A DNA stretch of 47,069 bases from JBPCRW01 sp050996405 (GTDB lineage Bacteria; Acidobacteriota; Blastocatellia; Pyrinomonadales; Pyrinomonadaceae): assembly GCA_050996405.1 (NCBI GenBank), contig JBPCRW010000188.1, positions 1 through 47,069 on the forward strand, in the 5' to 3' direction. Within the stretch, counting starts at the first letter, position 1; each line of letters starts with the position of its first letter. Shown here one piece after another: positions 40,431 through 47,069 of the stretch. The notes under the pieces are model-generated. The model was given only the letters and a program-made list of their open reading frames with translations, was not told the DNA's origin and searched no databases. The position numbers were made by a program, and so were the translations under genes.

Positions 40431-42365
40431 TTGACCGCAACCATCGAGCAAACTATTGAAACCTACGGCATTGAAAATTGGGGCGCGGATTATTTCGGCG
40501 TAAATCGCAAAGGCAATTTAATCGTCCACGCCGGAGAAAACGATAATCGTTCGGCGGATGTCAGGGAAATCATCGAAGATTTAAGGAAACGCGGAATTAA
40601 CGCGCCGGTGATATTGAGATTCCCGCAGCTTATCGTCGCTCAGGTGCGAAAACTCCAGCGAGCCTTTAAAAATTCCATTAAAGAATTTGAATACGAAGGA
40701 CGGCATTTGTGTGTCTATCCGATGAAAGTTAATCAAAACCGCGCCGTCGTCGAAGAATATCTCAAGGAAGGCTCGCGTTATGATTTTGGTTTGGAAGCCG
40801 GTTCAAAAGCCGAGCTTTACGCGGCATTGGCGATGGAGCAGTCCGAAGATTCTCTGCTGGTTTTAAACGGTTTTAAGGACGAAGAATTTATCCGTCTCGC
40901 CTTTGCCGGAGCGCAAGCCGGAAAAAATGTCGTCATCGTCATCGAAAAATTAAGCGAACTTGAACACACGATTCGCATTGCGGATGAAGCGACAAAAGAA
41001 AACGCGGACACGAAACTTCCGATGGTCGGCGTGCGCGTCAAACTTTACTCGAAAGGCTCCGGCAAATGGGAAAAGAGCGGCGGCGAAGCGGCGAAATTCG
41101 GTTTAACGACGACGGAAATTTTAGAAGTCATCAGGCGTTTAAGTGAAACCGGCAAAACCGATATGTTAAAACTTTTGCATTTTCATATCGGCTCGCAACT
41201 AACGGACATCAAACGAATTAAAAGCGCGATGCGCGAAGCTGCGCGGGTTTATTCAAAAATTCACAAGTTAAACATTCCGATTCAATACCTGGATGTCGGC
41301 GGCGGAATGGCTGTGGATTACGACGGCTCGAAAACTTCGTTTGAATCTTCGGCAAACTACAACGCGCAGGAATTTGCCAACGACGTGATTTATACAATTA
41401 AAACCGTCTGCGACGACGAAAACGTTCCGCATCCGACGATTATTCAGGAATCGGGGCGTTATCTTTCGGCGTATCACGCGATTTTAGTGACCAACGTGCA
41501 GGACGAAATCGAAACGGTTGTCGAAGACATCAGCGCGCCGATTACGGTTGATATTGACGACCCGCAAGTCGTCAAAGAACTTTTCGATTTGCGCGAAACT
41601 GTCAACGGGAAAAATTACCAGGAGTATTATCACGACGCGCTGGAGAACCGCGACGAGCTATTTACGATGTTTAATCTCGGCTTGATTTCTCTGGAAGACC
41701 GTGCTAAAGGCGAAGTTCTGTTCTGGGATGTTTGCGAAAAAGCCGACGAGTTTGCACAGCAGAAAAAGTATGTGTCGGAAGAGTTTGACGATTTGCGGCG
41801 GCTTCTTTGTGCGAAATACCTGGCAAACTTTTCCGTCTTTCGTTCACTGCCCGACAACTGGGCTTTGGAGCAGCTTTTTCCGATTATTCCGATTCACAAA
41901 CTCAACAAAAAACCGACCGAATATGCTACGCTATGCGATATAACCTGCGATTCAGACGGAATTATAGACAAATTCGTAGATTTGCACGATGTCAAACCCG
42001 TGCTTGAATTACATAAACTCGACGGCGAACCGTATTATTTGGCGATGATGTTAATCGGCGCGTATCAGGAATGTATGGGCAATAATCACAATCTTTTCGG
42101 ATTGCCGCACGAAGCGCATATTCACATCGGCGATGAAGGTTACATTATCAAAAAAGTGATCCAGGGCTGGACTCTGGGCGATTCGCTCGAACAGGTTCGC
42201 TACGACGGCGCGCAACTGCACGACCAGTTTCGCAGGCAGGTCATGCAGCGCATCAAAGACGGTGAGATTTCCGACAAAGACGGACACGAACTTATTGATT
42301 TTTACGAAAGCCGTATAAACGCATACACTTATCTTTCGCCAAACGGCGGCGGAAGTAATAAATAA
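40431..42365 (+). CDS. speA: Biosynthetic arginine decarboxylase
   Basis: A 644-aa PLP enzyme of the alanine-racemase-fold family that turns arginine into agmatine and CO2. PLP Lys is K99 in CVYPMKVNQNR; the glycine-rich strand GVRVKLYSKGSGKW, the FHIGSQLTDIKRIKSAM segment and IQESGRYLSAYHAILV are typical, as is the catalytic Cys motif near CDITCDSDG. TTG at 40431 with GAGGAG 10 nt upstream is the start. It heads the run speA, DHS-like gene, speB, divided only by two heptamer arrays. Confidence 0.95.
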   Translation: MTATIEQTIETYGIENWGADYFGVNRKGNLIVHAGENDNRSADVREIIEDLRKRGINAPVILRFPQLIVAQVRKLQRAFKNSIKEFEYEGRHLCVYPMKVNQNRAVVEEYLKEGSRYDFGLEAGSKAELYAALAMEQSEDSLLVLNGFKDEEFIRLAFAGAQAGKNVVIVIEKLSELEHTIRIADEATKENADTKLPMVGVRVKLYSKGSGKWEKSGGEAAKFGLTTTEILEVIRRLSETGKTDMLKLLHFHIGSQLTDIKRIKSAMREAARVYSKIHKLNIPIQYLDVGGGMAVDYDGSKTSFESSANYNAQEFANDVIYTIKTVCDDENVPHPTIIQESGRYLSAYHAILVTNVQDEIETVVEDISAPITVDIDDPQVVKELFDLRETVNGKNYQEYYHDALENRDELFTMFNLGLISLEDRAKGEVLFWDVCEKADEFAQQKKYVSEEFDDLRRLLCAKYLANFSVFRSLPDNWALEQLFPIIPIHKLNKKPTEYATLCDITCDSDGIIDKFVDLHDVKPVLELHKLDGEPYYLAMMLIGAYQECMGNNHNLFGLPHEAHIHIGDEGYIIKKVIQGWTLGDSLEQVRYDGAQLHDQFRRQVMQRIKDGEISDKDGHELIDFYESRINAYTYLSPNGGGSNK

Positions 42366-42434
42366 TAGGTAATAAGTGGTAAGCACGGTTTTTGCTTTAA
42401 ACTTATTACCTATCACCTATTACTTATCACTTAT
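42366..42434. repeat. Heptamer inverted array (YTATYAC family)
   Basis: Left arm AGGTAAT-type units and right arm (TTATTAC, CTATCAC and so on) with an unbroken 7-bp period. It lies just after the speA stop. It is the uninterrupted counterpart of the array at 11826 and serves as the empty-site control for the MITE there. Confidence 0.85.
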
Positions 42435-42474
42435 TTAACAAACTTTTATTTACTTTTATTTAGATGGAGATTTT

Positions 42475-43536
42475 ATGGTGGCTCAGAAAAAACCGAAGGC
42501 TTCAAAATTTTTAACAGTTCCGACGCGACCGATTCCGGTTGACCGCGACCGCAGTGTCGCAGGACTTCTGGAAAAGATGGAAGGCGCGGGATTCGGCGCA
42601 AAACAGCTTGCCGAAGCGCATCGCATCTGGCTCGATATGCTGGACGACAACGCGACGATTTATATGTGCGCGTCAGGAAATATAATTCCTTCGGGAATGC
42701 GGCGATTACTGGCTTACGTCATTAAAAATCGCTTTGTGGATGTACTGGTTTTATCGGGCAGAGTGATTTTTCACGACATTCACGAAACACTCGGACGGCT
42801 GCATTACCAGGCGCATCCTTCGATGTCGGACGACGAACTGGAATCGTCCGATATTCAGCGTATCGGCGATATGCTGGCGAATCAGGACGAATACCGCGAA
42901 GCCGACGAATGGATTGGCAGCGTTATTAACCAACTCGATACATCGCGCGCTTATTCGATTCGTGAATTTCTACATCTTTTAGGGCGCGAGCTTGCCGAAA
43001 TCGCGCACGAAGACGGCGTTTTAACTTCGGCTTTTAAATCGCGCGTTCCGATTTATTGTCCCGACATCATCGGCAGCGAAATGTCGGTCGGAATCGCCCG
43101 CGCGCGTTTTGAAAAGAAAGCGCAATTTACGTTTGACATCGTGCAGGACACTCTGGAAATGATGCAGATTGCCCAGCGCACGCGTAATTCCGGCATTTTA
43201 ACGCTCGGCAGCGTGTGCAGCCAGAATATGGTTAATCTGTCCGAAACTTCCGCTTACATTACCCGAAGCAATCCGCGCGGACACAAATACGCCGTTTCGA
43301 TTACGACCGATGCCGTCCCGCTAGACGCGCGAACACCTTCCATCGGCGGAAATCACACGCAAATTTTCGGCAAACTTTTAAAAAATGCGACGACCGCTTT
43401 CGTTCCGTGCGACCCTTCAATCGCGCTTCCGATGCTCGTTACCACTTTGTCGCAAACCGCCGCCAAATATATGAAAGGCAGAAAACGCCCGACATTTTCC
43501 TTTGCCGGAAAAGAACTAGGAGTTGACGTTCCCTGA
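42475..43536 (+). CDS. Deoxyhypusine synthase-family protein, probable polyamine enzyme
   Basis: A 353-aa NAD-dependent enzyme. Features of the family are YMCASGNIIPSGMRRLL (about 63-79), VLVLSGRVIFHDIHE, CPDIIGSEMS and, near the C-terminus, IGGNHTQIFGKLL, where K300 takes the place of the catalytic Lys that forms the enamine in deoxyhypusine synthase. Bacteria have no eIF5A, so such proteins often act as homospermidine synthases joining an aminobutyl group to putrescine or spermidine. Its position between speA and speB supports a polyamine role. It is preceded by TGGAGAT 8 nt before the ATG, and followed by an array. Confidence 0.85.
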   Translation: MVAQKKPKASKFLTVPTRPIPVDRDRSVAGLLEKMEGAGFGAKQLAEAHRIWLDMLDDNATIYMCASGNIIPSGMRRLLAYVIKNRFVDVLVLSGRVIFHDIHETLGRLHYQAHPSMSDDELESSDIQRIGDMLANQDEYREADEWIGSVINQLDTSRAYSIREFLHLLGRELAEIAHEDGVLTSAFKSRVPIYCPDIIGSEMSVGIARARFEKKAQFTFDIVQDTLEMMQIAQRTRNSGILTLGSVCSQNMVNLSETSAYITRSNPRGHKYAVSITTDAVPLDARTPSIGGNHTQIFGKLLKNATTAFVPCDPSIALPMLVTTLSQTAAKYMKGRKRPTFSFAGKELGVDVP

Positions 43537-43606
43537 CATTTATCATTTAACATTTATCAGCTATCCCTGAATTTATTTGTTAAATGACAAATGTTAAATG
43601 ATAAAT
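43534..43606. repeat. Heptamer inverted array (TAAATGA family)
   Basis: Left arm 43534-43560 and right arm 43581-43606 carry complementary heptamers of TAAATGA type. It includes the stop of the DHS-like gene and the first codons of the speB frame. Confidence 0.8.
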
Positions 43607-44518
43607 GAAATGAGCGAGTCGGCACATCTTCCGATGAACTACGGCGGCATTGAGGAAGCGGAATTTTCCGATTTCGACAAAGCCCGCGTGTTGATTTTTC
43701 CGATTGCCTACGAAGGCACGATTTCCTACGGCGCGGGAACGGGCGCGGGCGCGGCGGCGATTATTGACGCTTCGCGCAACATGGAACTTTACGACGAGGA
43801 AACCGACGCGGAAGTTTATAAAATCGGGATTCACACGCTCGGAGAATTATCGGCTCGACCAACGCCCGCCGAGATGATGGACGCGATTTACAATCGCACA
43901 AAAGAACTTCTCAAAGCGAAAAAATTTCTTTGTATGCTCGGCGGTGAGCATTCGGTCAGCGCGCCCGTCATCCGCGCTCACGCCGAGAAATTTCACAACA
44001 TTTCGATTCTGCAAATCGACGCGCACGCAGACCTTCGGGACGAATATGACGGCACGCCGCATTCGCACGCTTCGATTATGGCGCGAACGGTTAAAGATTT
44101 AAAAATTCCCGCCGTGCAGGTCGGTATTCGCTCGATTTCCGCTGAAGAAGCGCGCAGTCTCGATAATCTTCCGCAAACGAAAATTTTCTGGGCAAAGGAT
44201 ATTGTCGGACGCGCGGATTGGATTGACGAAGCGGTTGAATCCTTGACGGAAAATGTTTATTTGACAATTGATATTGATGGACTCGACCCGTCGCTCGTGC
44301 CGACGACCGGCACGCCCGAACCCGGCGGACTCGGCTGGTATGAAGTTCTCGCGCTGATTCGCAAACTCGCCGAACGGCGGCGCGTCGTCGGAATGGATTT
44401 AGTCGAATTTTCCAAAACCGAAAATTCCGACGCGCCCGCCTTTTTGTGCGCTAAACTCGTCTATAAATCGCTCGCCTACATCTTTAAAAACGACACGCCG
44501 AAGGTTCGCAGGAAATAA
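43598..44518 (+). CDS. speB: Agmatinase (agmatine ureohydrolase)
   Basis: A 306-aa ureohydrolase that splits agmatine into putrescine and urea with two Mn(II). Metal ligands are the His of GGEHSVS, the three in DAHADLRDEY and the two Asp of DIDGLDPS. The family substrate loop TPEPGGLGWYE is present. The first codons (MINEM) are encoded by the repeat array at 43534, and an ATG at 43610 may be the real start. It is the last gene of the speA run. Confidence 0.93.
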   Translation: MINEMSESAHLPMNYGGIEEAEFSDFDKARVLIFPIAYEGTISYGAGTGAGAAAIIDASRNMELYDEETDAEVYKIGIHTLGELSARPTPAEMMDAIYNRTKELLKAKKFLCMLGGEHSVSAPVIRAHAEKFHNISILQIDAHADLRDEYDGTPHSHASIMARTVKDLKIPAVQVGIRSISAEEARSLDNLPQTKIFWAKDIVGRADWIDEAVESLTENVYLTIDIDGLDPSLVPTTGTPEPGGLGWYEVLALIRKLAERRRVVGMDLVEFSKTENSDAPAFLCAKLVYKSLAYIFKNDTPKVRRK

Positions 44519-44521
44519 TTT

Positions 44522-44557
44522 AACAGTCTAATTTTTCATAACAGTCTAATCTTTCAA
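44522..44557. repeat. 18-bp tandem duplication at the kimA 3' end
   Basis: AACAGTCTAATTTTTCAT is followed at once by an 18-bp copy with two mismatches. The second copy holds the kimA stop codon (TAG, 44546-44548). Confidence 0.6.
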
Positions 44558-46633
44558 ATGATACGGCACATTCGTCACGATGATTCCGGGTTTGAAAAGC
44601 AGTCTGCCCTTCAAAAGTAGCGAACTTTGATTGTGCAAAAGATGCTGCCACCATTTTTTCGGCACGAATTCCGGCAGCACGACCGTCACGACATCGTCTT
44701 CGTGATGGCGTTCAACGCGCATAATGTAGCGCAGCAGAGGCTTTGTCAATTCACGATACGGCGAAGGCAAAATAACGAGATTGACTCCCAAATCCAGTTT
44801 GTTCCAACGCTCCTTCAATTTCGCCGTCGCTTCTTCGTCAAAATCAACATAGACGGCGGTTACATTGCCGGTTGAAATTGATTTCGCGTATCGCAAAGCA
44901 CCCAAAACGCCGCGATGAATTCCTGAAATCGGCACGATAACCGCGTGTTTTATCGGCGCGAGCGTGTCGCTCAGTTCTTCCAACGAAAGCTGCGTCGCAA
45001 CGGCGACGTAATGACGATGAATCGCCGAAAACATTAAAACCAGTAGCGGAATCATGACCACGACGAGCCACGCGCCGTGTATAAATTTCGTCGAAATAAA
45101 AACCGCCAAAACGATAAATGTCGCTACCGCGCCGACCGCATTTATAACCAGAGATTTTTTCCAATGCTCACGATGCGTCACCTCGTCGCTGACAAAACGC
45201 GAAACCTTGCTTTGTTCGACTGCCAGCGAAACGTCCGGTATCGCCCGTTCCGATTCAACCTGACTTTCGTGAATCGCGTCGTCATAAAATTCGTGGCGGC
45301 GAACTTTCAGCCAATGCCTGACCATTCCCGCCTGACTCAAAGTGAACGAAAGAAAAACGCCGACCGCGTAAAGCGGAATCAGGCGCGAAGTATCGCCGCC
45401 GAAACCGACAATCAGAAGCGCGGACAGAATCGAAAGAATAATAATCCCGTTTGAAAAAACCAGTTTGTCGCCGCGATTGGCAAATTGACGCGGTAAAAAT
45501 CTATCGCGGGCGAGCAACGACGAAAGACGCGGAAAATCTGCAAATGCGGTGTTCGCCGCCAGCACCAAAATTGCCGCCGTCGCCGCCTGCACGACGTAGT
45601 AAAACCAGCCCATTCCGCCCGTAAAAATATGTCGCGCAAACTGTGAAATAACGGTTTCGTCTTCGTGCGGGTGAACGCCGAAAAGATATGCCAACGCGCT
45701 CGTGCCGATAAACATCACGCCGAGCAGCAAAGACATCGCTAGCAAAGTCCGCGAAGCGTTTTTCGATTCGGGCGTTTTGAAAGCCTGCACGCCGTTTGAA
45801 ATCGCTTCCACGCCCGTCAAAGCCGAACATCCATTGGAAAACGCGCCGAGCAGCAGAAAAATTGTCAAAGCCTGCGGCACATAACCTTCGGCAAGTTTAA
45901 TTTTATCGTCCGTCGGCGGCGCGACAACTCCGCCGTGCGTGAAATAAAAAATCAAACCGTAGCCAATCATAAACAAAAACGAGATGAGAAAAACATACGT
46001 CGGCGCAGCAAAAATCGCTCCCGATTCGCGCACGCCGCGCAAGTTAGCCATACAAATCAACGCGATAAAACCCAAACACAAAGCGACTTTGTGGTCTGTA
46101 ATCCAAGCGTAACTCGTTCCCTGCGCCGCCGAAGTTATTGCCGCCACGCCCGCCGAGACCGAAACCGAGACGGTTAAAACGTAGTCAACAAGGAGTGCCG
46201 CGCCCGCCGTCAAACCAGCCGTCGTTCCCAGATTTTCTTTAGCGACGATGTATGCGCCGCCGCCCGTCGGATAAGCGTGAATCGTCTGCCGATAACTGAT
46301 GGTGACGATTGCCAGCAGAATCGCAATCGCAATCGAAACCGGAATCACATAGCTGAAAGCGTTTGCCTGTCCAAAGGCGGCGGCGGTCGCCAGAACCAGT
46401 AAAATTTCTTCGGTCGCATACGCCGTCGAAGAAAGCGCGTCCGAAGAAAAAACCGCCAACGCGACTTTTTTGGTCAGTCTTTCGTGGGCGGCATCTTCGT
46501 TTCGCAATGCTTTTCCGACAATTACGCGCTTCAATTTTCCAAATATGCTCATTTGTTCGGTATAACTTTCTGAATCTTCGGTAGTTTCAAATACGGTGTG
46601 TTTCTTTTTGCTTAAAGCAGTTGCCGCTTTCAT
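44546..46633 (-). CDS. kimA: KimA-type potassium importer
   Basis: A 695-aa APC-superfamily transporter. About twelve transmembrane helices follow SDALSSTAYATEEILLVL and YPTGGGAYIVAKENLG. The C-terminal cytoplasmic USP-like domain (about 575-695) closely follows Bacillus KimA in order: PISGIHRGVLGALRYAKSIS, then VYVDFDEE, LLHNQSSLL and the terminal NVPYHLKD. KimA is a high-affinity proton/potassium symporter shut by c-di-AMP. A riboswitch of the c-di-AMP class sits upstream. Of the possible starts (GTG 46678, ATG 46633, ATG 46552), 46633 fits best because GAGTAAAG precedes it. The 43-residue N-terminal extension relative to MSIFGKLKRVIVG is variable. Confidence 0.87.
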   Translation of the reverse strand: MKAATALSKKKHTVFETTEDSESYTEQMSIFGKLKRVIVGKALRNEDAAHERLTKKVALAVFSSDALSSTAYATEEILLVLATAAAFGQANAFSYVIPVSIAIAILLAIVTISYRQTIHAYPTGGGAYIVAKENLGTTAGLTAGAALLVDYVLTVSVSVSAGVAAITSAAQGTSYAWITDHKVALCLGFIALICMANLRGVRESGAIFAAPTYVFLISFLFMIGYGLIFYFTHGGVVAPPTDDKIKLAEGYVPQALTIFLLLGAFSNGCSALTGVEAISNGVQAFKTPESKNASRTLLAMSLLLGVMFIGTSALAYLFGVHPHEDETVISQFARHIFTGGMGWFYYVVQAATAAILVLAANTAFADFPRLSSLLARDRFLPRQFANRGDKLVFSNGIIILSILSALLIVGFGGDTSRLIPLYAVGVFLSFTLSQAGMVRHWLKVRRHEFYDDAIHESQVESERAIPDVSLAVEQSKVSRFVSDEVTHREHWKKSLVINAVGAVATFIVLAVFISTKFIHGAWLVVVMIPLLVLMFSAIHRHYVAVATQLSLEELSDTLAPIKHAVIVPISGIHRGVLGALRYAKSISTGNVTAVYVDFDEEATAKLKERWNKLDLGVNLVILPSPYRELTKPLLRYIMRVERHHEDDVVTVVLPEFVPKKWWQHLLHNQSSLLLKGRLLFKPGIIVTNVPYHLKD

Positions 46634-46711
46634 TTCTTTACTCAAAATAAAATGCGCGAAGCACAAACGGCGACGCACATTCTTAAACTAAAAATTGTTT
46701 GCCCTTCTTTT

Positions 46712-46822
46712 TTGCCTGCGAGGTTAGCTGACGGGCTGAAAGTAAAGAAGTCTTCCGCATTTCTGCTGCGCCCCGAAATTGGTTCCCCCGTGACTTTTTT
46801 CACAAAGTCTTCGGCGATAATT
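46712..46822 (-). ncRNA. c-di-AMP (ydaO-yuaA) riboswitch upstream of kimA
   Basis: The minus strand holds the conserved blocks of the ydaO class in order: GCCGAAG, then GGGGGAACC with a following TTTCGGGG, then, after a variable stem, CCCGTCAGCTAACC, ending CGCAGGC. The same blocks and spacing occur in the Thermoanaerobacter aptamer (GGAGGAACC...GACAGCTAACTCC...GAGGC). The gene downstream is a KimA-type potassium importer, the classic regulon member. It should switch kimA off when c-di-AMP is high. I cannot fold it here, and the expression platform is not identified. Confidence 0.85.
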
Positions 46823-46825
46823 TTT

Positions 46826-46851
46826 CAAAAAATAAGGCTCTTTCACAGAGC
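46826..46851 (-). terminator. Short hairpin before the riboswitch
   Basis: GCTCT/AGAGC stem (46837-46851) followed on the minus strand by CTTATTTTTTG. It is weak (5 bp) and probably ends the partial gene at 46955 rather than belonging to the aptamer. Confidence 0.45.
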
Positions 46852-46954
46852 ATTCAATATGATTCTAAATTCTAGGGGAAAAGTTATAAAAAAGTTATAA
46901 AAATTTCCGGCGAACATAAAAAGTTCGGTAGCATTTATTCAGATGCGCCCCGCT

Positions 46955-47069
46955 TCATCTTCTATTTTCCATAGAGTCGAGAAAATGTGCGCCAATCGCC
47001 AAAAACAAGAAAGCTGAAACAATCAAAATTACTTCGCCGCCGTGAAAACTCATCCGGTCAAAATAAGCT
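46955..47069 (-). CDS. C-terminal part of a small membrane protein, cut by the window edge
   Basis: The frame is open to the window edge. Its first visible residues are AYFDRMSFHGG and it ends FLDSMENRR. A transmembrane helix covers GEVILIVSAFLFLAIGA. An internal ATG at 47053 would give a 32-aa single-helix protein, so the gene may be complete from there or continue beyond the window. Family not recognised. Confidence 0.4.
   Translation of the reverse strand, partial: AYFDRMSFHGGEVILIVSAFLFLAIGAHFLDSMENRR

Noticed and set aside
40237..40440. 67-aa minus-strand frame upstream of speA
   Set aside because: It overlaps the speA start and ribosome site, lacks its own ribosome site, and its composition is unlike a protein; it is the promoter region.
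25811..43606. Heptamer arrays as CRISPR
   Set aside because: Units are 7 bp with no spacers, no constant repeat and no cas genes.
46652..46900. 82-aa plus-strand frame
   Set aside because: It lies across the c-di-AMP riboswitch on the opposite strand and has no ribosome site.
1..47069. tRNA, rRNA and prophage genes
   Set aside because: No cloverleaf, rRNA core or phage structural or integrase gene was recognised by eye; a covariance search was not possible.

Overview
The window looks like chromosomal core DNA of a Gram-negative (diderm) heterotroph, most plausibly an Acidobacteriota member of the Blastocatellia/Pyrinomonas type. That placement is an inference: there is no rRNA gene to fix it. 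The basis is a secreted DUF2490-type beta-barrel, an SLBB polysaccharide export protein and a type IV pilin, together with cyanophycin genes, FeoAB, a c-di-AMP riboswitch and many TPR proteins. I see no rRNA, tRNA, CRISPR array, prophage or full-length insertion sequence.

Layout. 1-3 kb (minus): a small envelope/polysaccharide-export operon. 3-5 kb: two tiny plus-strand genes, then an SDR/metallo-beta-lactamase pair on the minus strand. 5.8-12 kb (plus): membrane proteins, a DUF2490 barrel, an orphan sensor kinase and an S10 serine carboxypeptidase. 12-22 kb: mog, a CoA-binding protein, an MGDG-synthase-like glycosyltransferase, an M1 aminopeptidase, carB, murB and a large TPR lipoprotein-like or secreted protein. 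22.5-29.5 kb: an EF-G paralogue, then a cyanophycin cassette in which iaaA converges on cphA, with cphB upstream of cphA. 30-35 kb (minus): feoA-feoB plus a 53-aa FeoB-associated Cys-rich membrane protein too short for ordinary ORF cut-offs, then pyrF and a zinc-ribbon TPR protein. 36-40 kb: glnA, a membrane-anchored unknown and a pilin. 40.4-44.5 kb (plus): speA, a deoxyhypusine-synthase-family gene and speB. 44.5-46.8 kb (minus): a KimA-type potassium importer preceded by a ydaO-type c-di-AMP riboswitch.

A nitrogen/arginine theme runs through the right half. carB feeds carbamoyl phosphate to arginine and pyrimidines, and glnA makes glutamine. CphA stores Asp and Arg as cyanophycin, and CphB and IaaA release them. 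SpeA and SpeB turn arginine through agmatine into putrescine for the deoxyhypusine-synthase-like enzyme.

The most unusual feature is not a gene. Between about 11.8 and 43.6 kb there are eleven short loci built of degenerate 7-bp repeats. Most are inverted pairs that would form long hairpins. The heptamer family differs from locus to locus but recurs in pairs. The arrays sit between genes, including between genes of the same operon, supply several stop codons, and in one case lie inside the coding sequence of pyrF. One array is split by a 124-bp MITE-like element with perfect 19-bp terminal inverted repeats, apparently flanked by a 5-bp duplication. These arrays and their reading-frame extensions explain many misleading upstream start codons in the region.
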